Below are positions 49,318-59,625 of a stretch of DNA of 64,000 bases, piece by piece (the stretch's first letter is position 1; the number at the start of each line of letters is the position of its first letter). The position numbers were made by a program, and so were the translations under genes. Source of the stretch: Medicago truncatula. Taxonomy: Eukaryota; Streptophyta; Magnoliopsida; Fabales; Fabaceae. The stretch is from assembly GCF_003473485.1 (NCBI RefSeq), contig NC_053042.1, forward strand, positions 45,967,762 through 46,031,761, read 5' to 3'. The notes below the pieces were generated by a model. That model ran no database searches. It was not told the origin of the DNA and saw only the letters and a list, made by a program, of their open reading frames with translations.

Positions 49318-50758
49318 GGCCCCGTTTGGATAAACAACTTATATAGATGCTTATAGCATTAGGGCTTATAACATTAGAGCTTACATCATAAGCTCTTATA
49401 CTTGATAAGCTATTTATATTTGGATATGTACACTGAAAAGTACTTGCATAAATTGAAGTGTTTGGATGTGACATTACATAAGCAATTATCGAAATATTAA
49501 ATATTTTTAATTTTAAAAAAATCAAAGAATCGAACCACAATTATCAAGATTTATTTTGATAAAATTAATCAAGATGTAAAAAAACAATATTATAATATAT
49601 TAATTATAATTATATATATAGTATAATCAATATTCGTCCTTAAAAAAAATCAAAGTTACCTAATTGTATGCTGCGTAAACACTCTGCATAAATAAACTTG
49701 AGAAATTATGATCGTAAACTTATCATATATATAGATATTAGTGTACAATTTGTTACTAAAAAAAGGCAAGTTAAGTTTGTTTTTTTTATTCAGTTTCATT
49801 TTGTTACGTGACAAAAAAATAATAAAAATCTTCCTTAAAACAAAAAAAGAAATCTTAGTTACGTGTGTTACTTTAGTAAGATAAACATATAGCAATTTTG
49901 TTACTTATGCACCGTTAAAGATAACTAACATTATAATAAAAATATATGTTTTTTTTCTAAAAAAAAAAAAAAAAAAAAATATATGTAGGGTTGGGAATAG
50001 GCCAGGCCGGCCTACAGGGGCCTACGGCCTGGCCTGTTTTGGCCTGGCCTGGCCTGGACTGTTTAGTAGATAGGTCTAGGCTTAGGCTTTTTAGAAAGCC
50101 TGTTTAGTTAAATAGGCCAAGTTTAGGCTTCAAAAAAAGACTGTTAAGCCTAATAGGCCGGCCTATTAATACTTATTTATTAAAAAATACTTATTTATAT
50201 TAAAATAATTGCATATATTAAAAATATAAACATCTTTTTCTCTATCTATTAGTCCCTTAATAGGCTTTGTTGTTATAGGCTTTTATGTAGGCTTTAAGAC
50301 ATGTTTAACCTATTTAGTAGGCCAAATGAACTATTTGATGGCCTTAATGTGAAGTAGGCCTGTAAGTAGGCTTTCAGGCCAGTCCAGGCTTTTAAATAGG
50401 CCAGGCCAGGCCTAGAAAAATGGCCTATGATAGGCCATAGGCCAGGCTCAGGCTTGTGATTTATTTCGTAGGCCAGGCTCAGGCCTATCAAAGTCTGGTC
50501 TGGCCTGGCCTATTCCCACCCCTAAATATATGTTTTGAAAAAGTGGATCCAGAGAGAATCGAAGGAGGTTACATAAATTCATAAGCTCCTTGTTAAGCCG
50601 GAGGGTAAGCTGAAAATTTAGGCTTATTAAAATATGACACAAGCAGCTTATGAAACTATGATAAGCTGTTTTTATTTATTTACCCAAACACCTTTAAAAA
50701 GGCTTATGGGAGTAGATAAGCTCACATAAGCTCAAAATAAGTCAATCCAAACGGGGCC
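49318..50758. mobile_element. Inverted-repeat element with GGCCCCGTTTGGA ends (1441 bp, host of nested insertion)
   Basis: Termini GGCCCCGTTTGGATAAAC and gtcaatccaaacggggcc, with GCTTAT/ATAAGC subterminal motifs on both sides, are the CATAAGC family at larger size. Part of the length is the insertion at 49986-50524. The remaining interior (about 49540-49980) is AT-rich with a 20-A run. No transposase is seen. Confidence 0.65.
49986..50524. mobile_element. GGCC-rich hAT-like MITE (539 bp) with 8-bp TSD
   Basis: Ends TAGGGTTGGGAATAGGCC and ggcctattcccaccccta. The 8-bp direct repeat AATATATG is at 49978-49985 and 50525-50532. Dense GGCCTGGCC and GGCC motifs fill the first and last ~120 bp in both orientations. 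Size, 8-bp duplication and ends fit a non-autonomous hAT element. It is nested in 49318-50758. The same family starts at 63956. Confidence 0.85.
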
Positions 50759-51139
50759 AAAATAAAGATTCATTTTTTTAAATGGGATAGATTAATTTTA
50801 ACCCAAGCTAAATTTATGATAAAAATTACAAAGGAGTGATAGAATATAATAAATAATATTAATAATTTATTTTATCTCTACGTTGTATCAATCAAAATAT
50901 TAAAATAATAAAATATATTAATCGTGTCTTTTTACCTTCACCATGAAACAAATTCATAGAATCCGTGAACAAGAACATTTATGAGTTCATCTTCTTCTAT
51001 CATTAATTTCATGAACGGTTAATGATTATTTATCTAATTTTTTTTTCGATCCAGATTATTTGTCTAATTGGTAAAGGTTCCATTCAAATTCTACATAGAC
51101 CTAATGAAGATTGATCTTCTTGATGTGTAATATATATTA
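50759..51139. other. AT-rich spacer
   Basis: No gene or bounded repeat was recognised. Confidence 0.4.
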
Positions 51140-51584
51140 GGCCAAATATATTCCTAGGTCATTTAAGTTTCACATTTGTTTCAGATAGGACCTTTAATTT
51201 TCTAATGTTTTAGATAAGTCCTTTAAGTTTCGAGTTTGTTTTGGATAGGTCATTTCTGTCAACCTCGGTTAAGCCAAAGTTGTTATGTCCGTTAAGTCAA
51301 AGCTGATATGTCCGTTGAGTGGGTGAAATGGTTCTCTCTGACACTTGGCATCAATATTTTCCCCAATCAGATCAAGTTTGACTTAACGGACATAACAACT
51401 TTGGCTTAACCGAGGTTGGCAGAACAAACTCGAAACTTAAAGGACCTATCTGAAACCTTAGAAACACAAATGACATATCTGAAACAAACTCGACACTTAA
51501 AGGACATATCTGAAACCTTGGAAATTTAAAGGATCTATCTGAAACAAACATGAAATTTAAAGGATCCAGTAAGATATTTTGTCT
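51140..51584. mobile_element. Foldback-type MITE with 41-bp perfect internal arms
   Basis: The whole 445 bp is close to one long inverted repeat. The outer ends (ggccaaatatattcct; ggatccagtaagatattttg) are complementary. Several copies of a unit containing GTTTCAGATAGG(A/T)CC lie in each half. The inner arms at 51261-51301 and 51377-51417 are exactly complementary over 41 bases. ATATATTA lies on both sides (51132-51139; 51585-51592). It could form a long hairpin RNA if transcribed. Confidence 0.75.
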
Positions 51585-51705
51585 ATATATTATGTAATTA
51601 TTTTTGTAATAGTTACATAAAAAATCTAAGAACTAAATTGACCAATAAAAAAAAGTATTATCACAATTCACAGATATAAACTTCATTGATCCGATAAAGT
51701 GTATA

Positions 51706-51723
51706 TATATATATATATATATA
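51706..51723. repeat. (TA)n microsatellite
   Basis: A short TA array lies immediately before the element at 51725. A longer one (about 52104-52136) follows the element. Both may derive from the insertion target. Confidence 0.7.
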
Positions 51724-51724
51724 C

Positions 51725-52101
51725 AGTGGCGGAGCCCTTCATGGATTGGGGTGGGCCACGGCCCACCCAGAAAAATTAAAAAATCAATGATTATAGGTCT
51801 ATTTTGTGAGATTTTATGCAATTTTGTGTCGGTTTTATGTTTTGGTTGATCTAAATTCCTGCAAAGTGGTGTAGTGGTCCACCCGAAAATTTAAATAATT
51901 CAATTATAGGTCTATTTTGCGAGATTTTATACAATTTTATGTTGGTTTTAGGTTTCGGTTGATCCAAATTCCTGCAAATTGGTGTAGTGGCCCACCCAAA
52001 AAATTTAAATAATTCAATTATTGATCTAATTTGCGAGACTTTAAACAATTTTTCAATAGTTAATTTTAGCGGCCCACCCTAACATTTTTTTTTGGCTCCG
52101 C

Positions 52102-52105
<4 letters not shown>
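51725..52105. mobile_element. AGTGGCGGAGCC-ended element with internal 113-bp tandem repeats
   Basis: Termini AGTGGCGGAGCC and ggctccgccact are perfect 12-bp inverted repeats set in TA-repeat DNA. The interior is about two and a half units of a ~113-bp tandem repeat, each with (G/A)GTCTATTTTG(T/C)GAGATTTTA, TTCCTGCAAA and GTGGCCCACCC. No ORF of interest is present. The superfamily is not certain. Confidence 0.75.
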
Positions 52106-52136
<31 letters not shown>

Positions 52137-52141
<5 letters not shown>

Positions 52142-53284
52142 GTACATGGTATATATCATCTTTCAAACTAAAGACACAAGATGACTAGATAGATTAATAA
52201 AAGACATTCAAATTTTTTATAAGGTTGATATTTTAATGAACTACGTGGCATTCATTTAAAAACCGAAATACTAGTTGTTTTTTACATAAAAGAATAGGTT
52301 GGTTATTCTATCTACCAGTTTGAAAATCAAGTGTTATTATCGACTCACGAGAAGGCAACCTACTTGCCTGTTTCCAAGCAAAGTTGCCGTCAGAAACAGC
52401 CCACTCAACTCACTTTAAAATTTCACAATAATTGTCTATCAACATTTTGTGACCGATCATCTATTTATTAGTTTTTTTTTTTTTTAAAGAAATACTAGTG
52501 ATTCCAACATTTTCAAATAATATTGACTTTATCCTCGTAAGAGTTGATAGAGTCAATGCATAATATATGTAAGGTTATAGGTTCAAACTTCGATCACCAC
52601 AAAAATAAATAAATTATTTTCGTCTCATTTTATATATGGTCGTTTTGATAGTGTGACTCGCAATAATTTCATCTAATAATTAAATTAATGTTAGAAAACA
52701 GTGTTTCTAAAACTCCTGTTTTTTTTTTTCTTCTTTTTTTACAAAATCATCTATTCATCTAGTTCTTTTATGACATCATTTATCTATCTATCTATTAATA
52801 TTAATAACTATACAAATATTTTTAAATTGCGCGGTTATTTCATGTGTTTTAATTATACTAATCGAGACCTAAAATAATACTATTAACTTTATAAAAAAAA
52901 GTCACATACAATTTATAATATTAAAAAAAATATATTAAAAAGATAAATAAATCAAAGTACGGACAAATATGTAGAAGCATGCATACAAGATAGTCCTGCA
53001 TTTGACACGTTAGTAGATGGAAGAAATGATAGTAATTATTAGAATCTCATGCACATAAATGAAAGATCCAGAATTCAAGCTCCTATGATGATATCTTTGT
53101 CATTTTTCCTGGCCAATCTAACGCGTATATACAAATGATTGGATCAACGTAGTTGGTTAACATTTTGCATGCTCTACACCGCAATAAAATTTTGAAAACT
53201 CTAGTCGACACCTTGCGCAGGTTGAATTGTAAATCAATCAACCTGGATGTCGTAACCTAACTTTCAACATAAGAAATTCTTTCA
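52137..53284. other. AT-rich stretch with a diverged SINE-like trace
   Basis: Around 52530-52600 the order cctcgtaagagttgatag / ttataggttcaaacttcgat mimics the A and B boxes of the SINEs at 46.5 and 47.4 kb, so it is probably an old copy. The remainder is AT-rich with T-runs and shows no gene. Confidence 0.4.
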
Positions 53285-53299
53285 ACTGTAATTTGTGAT

Positions 53300-54398
53300 T
53301 CCGCTTCAAACCGGTGTCGTTGCCCGTGTTTTGAAGTTGTGTTTCGTCTTCCTATCGATCTGTTCTATGTTACTGCCTGTTTTCTTGGTGAGGTGGTTTG
53401 ACGGCGTAGTTTTGTCTCTATCTTTGGTTGTGGGTATATTCACTGTGGCTGCTTCTTCGGAATGCTATGGCGATGTTGCTGATTTCCTTGGAGACCTTCA
53501 ACTTTGTCTTGCTCTTGTTCTTGATGGTCGTGTTGTAGTGGTGGTGGTGGTGGTGAGGGTGACGCAGTGGTGGTTGTGATGTTGTGCGGTGGTGGTGGTG
53601 GTGATGTGTGGTGTTGGTGTTGGAGGCCGTCTGTTACTCGGGTCCATTTTCGGTGTCACTAGCTTTTGCTTGAGTTTTGGGTTGTTTAAAGGTTTTAGGG
53701 TGTTCTGTGGATGCGTGTCCTCCGAGCTGAGCTATTTTTCCTTTTTGATTGATGTTTGCATCATCGCTTAACATGTCGCCTGTCTACTTATTGTGTGTTG
53801 TATTCTGGTGGACCGGTTACTTTTGATTCGAGATCGGGAGTCAGTGTCTAGTTGCAATCTTGTTTGGCTGACGACAATGTTTCTTTGGTGTACCGAGGGT
53901 TTGGGGTGCCCTTCTGATTTGGTCATGTTGTCTGGTGGACCGATCGCTTTTGATTTGAGATCGGGAGTCAGTCTTTTGGTTCAAGTTTTGGTTTTGGGCT
54001 TGTTTGGCGTTCTTTCGGCATACCGGAGATTGAGAGGTGGTGGAAGCTGATTGATCTTTAGAATAGTGGCTCAACTTTGGTGATGAGGACGAGGAGTTGC
54101 TTTTATAGGGGTGTTATCTTGGGTTCAGTAGTGGTGACATTGGTTATGGATACAGTTTTTCAGTGGTCGTTTCGTGAAGGAATTTGTTTTAGGTGGTGAT
54201 GTTTATCTTGGTGGGGGTTGTCCCCAAGGGTGTTGAAGTTATGCTTTGATTAGGTGCTGTGTGTACGAGTGTCTTTATGATGTTTATTTTCGGGTGTTCC
54301 GCCTATATATGGCGCCCTTTGTTTGTATCTGGAATCACCGGTCTCTATTCGTCTTGAGCAGAATCTGGATTTTAATAATATTTGTCGTTAAAAAAAAA
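53300..54398 (+). mobile_element. 5'-truncated LINE 3' end with poly(A) and 15-bp TSD
   Basis: A GT-rich, non-coding 1.1-kb insert ends TTAATAATATTTGTCGTT plus an A run. The 15-bp direct repeat ACTGTAATTTGTGAT flanks it exactly (53285-53299 and 54399-54413). This is a clear target-primed retroposition footprint. The 3' part matches the intron copy at 19160-19608. No reverse transcriptase is included. The Val-rich open frames inside come from GGTGGTGGT-like repeats and are not genes. Confidence 0.8.
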
Positions 54399-54734
54399 AC
54401 TGTAATTTGTGATGTATTTAACAACCATTCAGACAATTATAAGCTAAGAGATTGTTTTTAGAGAGAATATAAGCAAAGAACTTGTTGGCTTTTACTTTGC
54501 TTTTTGCAGGGGACGCTTCTTTTCCTACTTTGTTGGTATGTACAAGCGAATATTATAATGGTTATGTGTAAAAAAGTACTATATTAAATGTATATTTAGT
54601 TCTGCGGTAAATAGATGTGAGTTGCTTTGTAAAATTGATTTTAATTACATACAAGTTGAAAGTAAGGCGATCTATGTTAAATACGTATATGTCAAAAGTG
54701 ATTTTTACATGGAAATATTATCTGAATATTTTTT

Positions 54735-54875
54735 ATAAACATAAAATTTATTGGGTTAGTTTGGATTCGATTTGTTTGGGAAACAAGGATGGAGGCTTGG
54801 GGGTTATGAAGATGAGGGAGTTTAATCCTGCATTGTCATAAAAAGTGGTGTTGGAGGAGGTATGCTGATAGGGAG
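54735..54875 (+). pseudogene. LINE reverse-transcriptase fragment interrupted by a gypsy element
   Basis: The plus-strand frame reads WVSLDSICLGNKDGGLGVMK, then MREFNPALS, a stop and KVVLEEV. With one frame change the tail reads KWCWRRYADRE. This is the block near the end of plant L1-type reverse transcriptases (GGLGV...REFN.ALL.KWCWR). It stops at 54875, where the LTR element begins, and its continuation is found after the element at 57187. It is a dead fragment. Confidence 0.7.
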
Positions 54876-57181
54876 TGATACAGAGTAAGACTTTAATATG
54901 GCATAGACTTTGCAGCCACCACCCTATATGCTAGCTTTCCAATTCCACCACCCTACTATTGACAATAAGGCCAACAAGCCACCATGTTTGACATTTACTA
55001 GATTGTGTTTCCATTGATGTATTAATTATCAACACTATTTCAGCTACCATATGACCTCTAGGATTGCTATAAATAAGGCCACTTCTTTCATGTATTACCA
55101 CAATTTAAAATATACAAAACTTGAGTTTCTCATTTGAGAGTTAGAGAGTGGATTCTCTCTTGGTTTCTGAGTCATATTGGCATCAGAGTAAGGTTCCAAA
55201 TCCGGAGTTGAGTTTGAGTGAAAGAATCAACGGAAAGTTTGAGTTTTCTAAGGGTGTTCTTGAAGAAAAAGAGCTGCCACCTTCGAAACTCTACTTTGCG
55301 GCCATTTTTTCGCAAAACTAACGCCGCCATTGCGTTCGGAAGGCCAAAAAACATTGGATTGGAGGTTTTTGTCACCAACGGAGCCTCTACGAGCCGCCAA
55401 ACGACTCGCCAGAGTTCTTGCCGGACCACCACCCGCCGCCACTAACCACCGCCGGAAGTCTAGAGGTTGAAGACGACCGGTCAGCAGCCACATCATCTGC
55501 CACGTGTCACTTCCAACCAATAACTCACCGCCACGTGTCAACTTGACACATCACCACTGACCTGTTCAGTCATCGACAAGTCAGCCTCCACATCCCTGCC
55601 ACGTGTCACCTAGTGCCACGTCATCACCCGGTTACCCAAAATTTTCAAAAATTACAAATTTGCCCCAAAACTTTCTGAAATTAGAAAATTGCCCCTCAAC
55701 TTTCAAAAATTGCATAATTACCCCTGTACTTTTTGAAATTGCAAATTTGCCCCTATTCTTTCTGGAATTACAATTTTACCCTTGTTCAAAAATTGTGAAT
55801 TTTCAGGAAATCCTTCCTTTTTAGTGCTATTATAATAGACAATTCCTATTATGCTTTGTGGTTGCAGTTTAATCTGATCTTCCACATCAGAAAAGAATTA
55901 TTCTATTTTATAGTACTTATACTCATTTCACCCTTTAAAAGAAAAATAAAAATATGCCTCCAAGAAAAAACGACCAAACACTTAGGGATATTCAAATGGA
56001 AGAAATGAGAAGACAAATCCAACAGTTACAAGAAACTGTAAATGCACAACAAGCACAATTGGAAGCCCAACACATGCAATCAGACGTTGATGAATCAAGT
56101 AGCGAATCATCATCATTAAGAAGTCGTCGTCCACAAAGACAATCATTCAGAGACAACGACATCAAGGTAGATATTCCTGATTTTGAAGGAAAGTTACATC
56201 CAGATGAGTTCGTTGATTGACTCCAAACTGTTGAACGAGTCTTCGAGTATAAAGAGATACTTGAAGAAAAGAAAGTCAAGATCATTGCTGTCAAATTAAA
56301 GAAGCATGCTTCCATTTGGTGGGAAAATCTAAAAACGAAGCGAGCCCGTGAAGGAAAAAGCAAGATTAAGACTTGGGAGAAAATGCGTCGAGAACTGAGC
56401 AAAAAGTTCTTGCCTTCTCACTATTACCAAGATAGTTTTATTCAACTACAGAACCTTCGTCAGAAAAACTTGTCTGTAGAAGAATACACTAGAGAATTTG
56501 AGAAGTTAATGATGAAGTGCGACATTCATGAAAGGGAGGAGCAGACAATAGCTCGTTACCTTGGTGGATTAAACACTGACGTTGCTCATCCAGTTCAGCT
56601 CCAACAATACTGGTCATTAGACGATGTTGTTCGTTTGGCCATGCGAGTGGAGAAACATTTACCCAAGAGGCATTCTGATAGGAATTTTTCCTCCACTGAG
56701 AATTCTTCTTATCCCCGCAAAACAGACAACGATCAGCCCAGTACTTCTACAAAACCTTCTCCTAAACCCACTACAGAAAATAAACCCAAAGCTACCAAGT
56801 GTTTCAAATGTCAAGGTTTTGGACATATAGCTTCAAATTGTCCAACACGAAGAACCATCACCATCATCAAAGGAGAAGCTTATGAAGATGTTGATGAGGA
56901 AACAAACCGAGATGAACCAGAAAAAGAAGAAGTGTTAGAGCCAATTTATGATGAAGAGCTCATTGTTGCTGATCATGGCGAGTCTCTAGTGATCAGACGA
57001 AGCCTACACGCGATGTCAGCTCAAGAAGAGCATTGGTTGAGGAAAAACATTTTCCATACTCGTTGCACCACTGCTGGAAAAGTTTGTGATGTTATAATAG
57101 ATAGTGGTAGTTGTGAAAATGTGGTGTCGAACTACATGGTAGAGAAGTTAGAGAGTGGATTCTCTCTTGGTTTCTGAGCCA
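54876..57181 (+). mobile_element. Internally deleted Ty3/gypsy LTR retrotransposon
   Basis: The 5' LTR is 54876-55174 (299 bp, TG...CA, with TATAAATA near 55071). The primer-binding site TGGCATCAGAG lies at 55178-55188, matching initiator tRNA-Met with one change. A leader and a gag/protease-start frame (55954-57177) follow. Only the last 35 bp of the 3' LTR (57147-57181) remain. The 5-bp duplication GGGAG lies at 54871-54875 and 57182-57186. Pol and most of the 3' LTR are deleted, so the copy is inactive. Confidence 0.88.
55954..57177 (+). pseudogene. Gypsy gag plus start of protease, with in-frame stop
   Basis: The frame opens MPPRKNDQTLRDIQMEEMRR with a coiled-coil stretch of Glu/Gln. A TGA at 56218-56220 interrupts it after PDEFVD, where related elements have Trp. 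The frame then continues through WWENLKTKRAREG and the retrotransposon gag core SVEEYTREFEKLMMKC to a zinc knuckle CFKCQGFGHIASNC (CX2CX4HX4C, about 56800-56840). The aspartic protease begins at DVIIDSGSCENVVS and is cut off after VEKL, where 3' LTR sequence supplies a spurious ESGFSLGF end. It is not functional. Confidence 0.88.
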
Positions 57182-57186
57182 GGGAG

Positions 57187-57392
57187 AGTCTTCGGTATAG
57201 GAATTGGATGAAGTTGTCCTTAGTTTAGTTTTTGTTTTGATAATGTTTGATTAGGATGCTAGATAATTTGATGATGTTTATTGCTCATTTTATAATGTTA
57301 GCACATGTAAAGCACCTAGCAATCTATGCTCTTAGGGTTCTTCAAGCGTCTCGTGTGTCAAGTTTTATTTTGCGACAAAACTTTTTTTATCC
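57187..57392 (+). other. Continuation of the interrupted LINE relic and spacer
   Basis: Directly after the second GGGAG the sequence reads as SLRYRNW in the frame that would continue ...YADRE of the LINE fragment at 54875. Beyond that, coding similarity is lost. No gene is present. Confidence 0.45.
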
Positions 57393-57400
57393 CTTTGAAT

Positions 57401-57979
57401 CAGGGATGGCAAAGCGGGCTGGCCAACCCAGTTTAGACTCGTCCTGCCTAAGTCTGTTTAAAACGGGACGAGACGAACAAATTCAAATTAAGTGACTGAG
57501 TTCAATATCTCACCCGACCCCGTTTAGTGTCGGACATACAAGTTGGCAGGCCGTCCGGCCAAATAAAAAACTTATTTTTTTAGAGGAAAAAAAAAACTTT
57601 TTTTAATGCATTTTTTTACAACATAATTGTTACAAAAAACTATGTTGCTTTTATCATAAAAAAATATAAAAGAATAGGCATCAAATAAATTTGTGATAAA
57701 AACAAGATAATTAACAAATTGTTGAACTAAACGTCATACTTAATAGCAAAATAAGAAAAATCCACCAACATAAAACAAATTTGCAACATAAAACAAATCC
57801 CAAAATAAATTCAAAAGGATAAAATAAGTCTAAAAAATAAAGAAAAATGAGTTAAATGGGCCGGCTCGCCTTACGACAAGCCAACTATAGGAAGCGAGTT
57901 CAAAACCTTGACTCAGCCCACCAAAAATAGCAGGTTAAACGGGTCGACCCGCCGAGTTGGGATCGTTTTGCCACCCCTA
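57401..57979. mobile_element. hAT-like MITE (579 bp) with 8-bp TSD
   Basis: Ends CAGGGATGGCAAAGCGGG and cgatcgttttgccaccccta-type, inverted with a few differences. The 8-bp direct repeat CTTTGAAT is exact at 57393-57400 and 57980-57987. GCGGGCTGG / GGCCGGCTCGCC subterminal motifs lie in both halves around an A-rich interior. It has no transposase and is a non-autonomous hAT element. Confidence 0.88.
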
Positions 57980-58330
57980 CTTTGAATCGAATCATCTTGC
58001 CTTGAATCTTATCATTTTTCTTCTATGGTCCTGGCTTATGATGATCATGTCATTTTGAATCGATTCATGACTTTTTGATTCGCATCATACCTGAATCGAA
58101 TCACAAGTTGTTGAATCGAATCAATTATATTATTTGGTCTTGCGTTTTGCCTTGTTGAATCATATCAATATTCTTTGATTTGTATCAACCTTCTTCTCAG
58201 TTACTTTGATTTGATTCAAATAATGTTTAAATCATATCAAGCTTTATAGCTCCAAATTTATCCATTTACACATGTCTGAGTCGAATCATACTTACTCTAA
58301 ATCGAATCATGTCGTTGTGTTTGTCTAAAA
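57980..58330. repeat. Degenerate GAATCGAATCA repeat field
   Basis: At least ten variants of a 12-bp motif TGAATCGAATCA, its reverse TGATTCGATTCA or decayed forms are scattered at uneven spacing, e.g. gaatcgaatcat, gaatcgattcat, gaatcgaatcaa and gtcgaatcata. It is neither a regular tandem array nor coding. The hAT-like element inserted into this field. Confidence 0.6.
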
Positions 58331-58647
58331 TATTGAACTTATCACTCCTGCCTGTATATAACTATACCCATACACCTTCCAACTCACTGAATCAATTGCA
58401 AATACGAAATAAAAGACAATTACTTTGTATCATACATTGACAATGCATGCCAATTAATATGTAACGGAAATACATAAGAGATCTAGGAGGGCAAAATTGA
58501 AAAGAGATGACAAAATAGTAATTTTAGGCAATTAGGGTTGGAAATAGAGTTTGCGCACCAATCTCCGTTTTATAATAGATAGATAGATAGTGTCAAGGTA
58601 CAAAAGAAAAAGAAAAAAAAAGGACCCAAGAGTATAGTGGTGTGGTC

Positions 58648-58880
58648 GGTGACGGATCCATAAATTTTAAAAAGTGGGGGCAATATATATATATATATTA
58701 ATTGAAAGCATTAAATATATATTTAGAAACAAGGCTACGTTGCTATGTAAGTGTGAGCTAAAAGAGAAATATTGTATTATAAGTGTAGGTTATTTGATCT
58801 AAATGTCAACTAAAAATTTAAAATATTTTGTATAGGCACAAGCCCGCACCACAACACACATGCATCCGTCGCTGGGAGTG
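58648..58880. mobile_element. Small GTGACGGATCC / GCATCCGTCGCT-ended element
   Basis: The left end CGGTGACGGATCCATAAATT and right end atgcatccgtcgctg are imperfect inverted repeats. The interior has a TA array and AT-rich DNA, then GCACAAGCCCGCACCACAAC. A similar left end occurs at about 47541. Non-coding, class II in character. Target-site duplications were not found. Confidence 0.5.
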
Positions 58881-58941
58881 GTACAAAAGATAAGACTTTT
58901 TTACTTTTTTTTTTTTTTGGGAACAAGACTTTTTACTTAAA

Positions 58942-59226
58942 TATTCCCTCCCTCCCAAATTGTATGTCATTTTAGAAAAAATATTTGTCCTAAATTGTAT
59001 GTCGCTTTACAATACCAATGAAAAATTATTGTTACTTTTCCTATTATATCCTTAACTATTTATTACTCTCTCTTCTTTCAATTCATTCATTTATCTTTCC
59101 CATATCATTTATCGAGGACAATTTTGTAAAACAACTCATAATATCTTTTTCCCACACAATATTAATTACATTTTTTAATATGTGTGAAATGTTCAAAACG
59201 TCATACAATTTAGGACGGAGGGAGTA
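58942..59226. mobile_element. Stowaway-like MITE, copy 3
   Basis: Ends TATTCCCTCCCTCCCAAATT and caatttaggacggagggagta. Reversed, it aligns nearly end to end with 13934-14219. It is the best preserved of the three copies in its terminal CTCCCTCC-type sequence. No coding capacity. Confidence 0.82.
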
Positions 59227-59439
59227 CTTGAATAAAGTGGTAAAAACTCTTTTTAACGAAATCAGATTCTAAATTTAAATTCAATGAGAATGCAACTGTG
59301 TTAAAAAATTTGAAGAGAATTTTCTATCAACTATGTTATCCTTGTCAATGAATTAGTTTTTACGGTTTCCGCGTAAAAATATTTGGTTAAAAAAAAACTT
59401 CAAATAAAAAATACTATTATATTTTGATTTCTAAAATAA

Positions 59440-59625
59440 AAGAATTCAAAGGAGTAGAGAGAGAGAGAGAGAGAGATGAGGGAGTAGACAAAGACAAAGC
59501 GAGCTAAACGAAGTTACTGCTGTTGGGGCGTGTGTGTTACTGTCGAGTTCTTTGGTGTGGATAAAAACCATAATAACAAGAGAAGGGTCATGTGTCTCTC
59601 ATCTTATCTTCTTTTCTGGGTACGT
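59440..59625 (+). promoter_or_regulatory. Putative 5' UTR exon of the BORCS8-like gene
   Basis: A (GA)n tract (about 59457-59476) is followed by a mixed-composition leader ending in a possible donor, cttttctgg/gtacgt (about 59620). The coding exon starts 1.7 kb downstream after a cag acceptor (61381-61383). Leader introns of this kind are common, but here the exon is an inference without transcript support. Confidence 0.4.

Noticed and set aside
49172..49540. 122-codon minus-strand open frame as a gene
   Set aside because: It spans the junction of A-rich low-complexity DNA and a transposon terminus, and no domain is recognisable.
53295..54050. Open frames rich in Val and Leu (53295-53579, 53589-53771, 53793-54050) as genes
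   Set aside because: They lie inside the LINE 3' end, come from GGTGGTGGT-like repeats and resemble no family.
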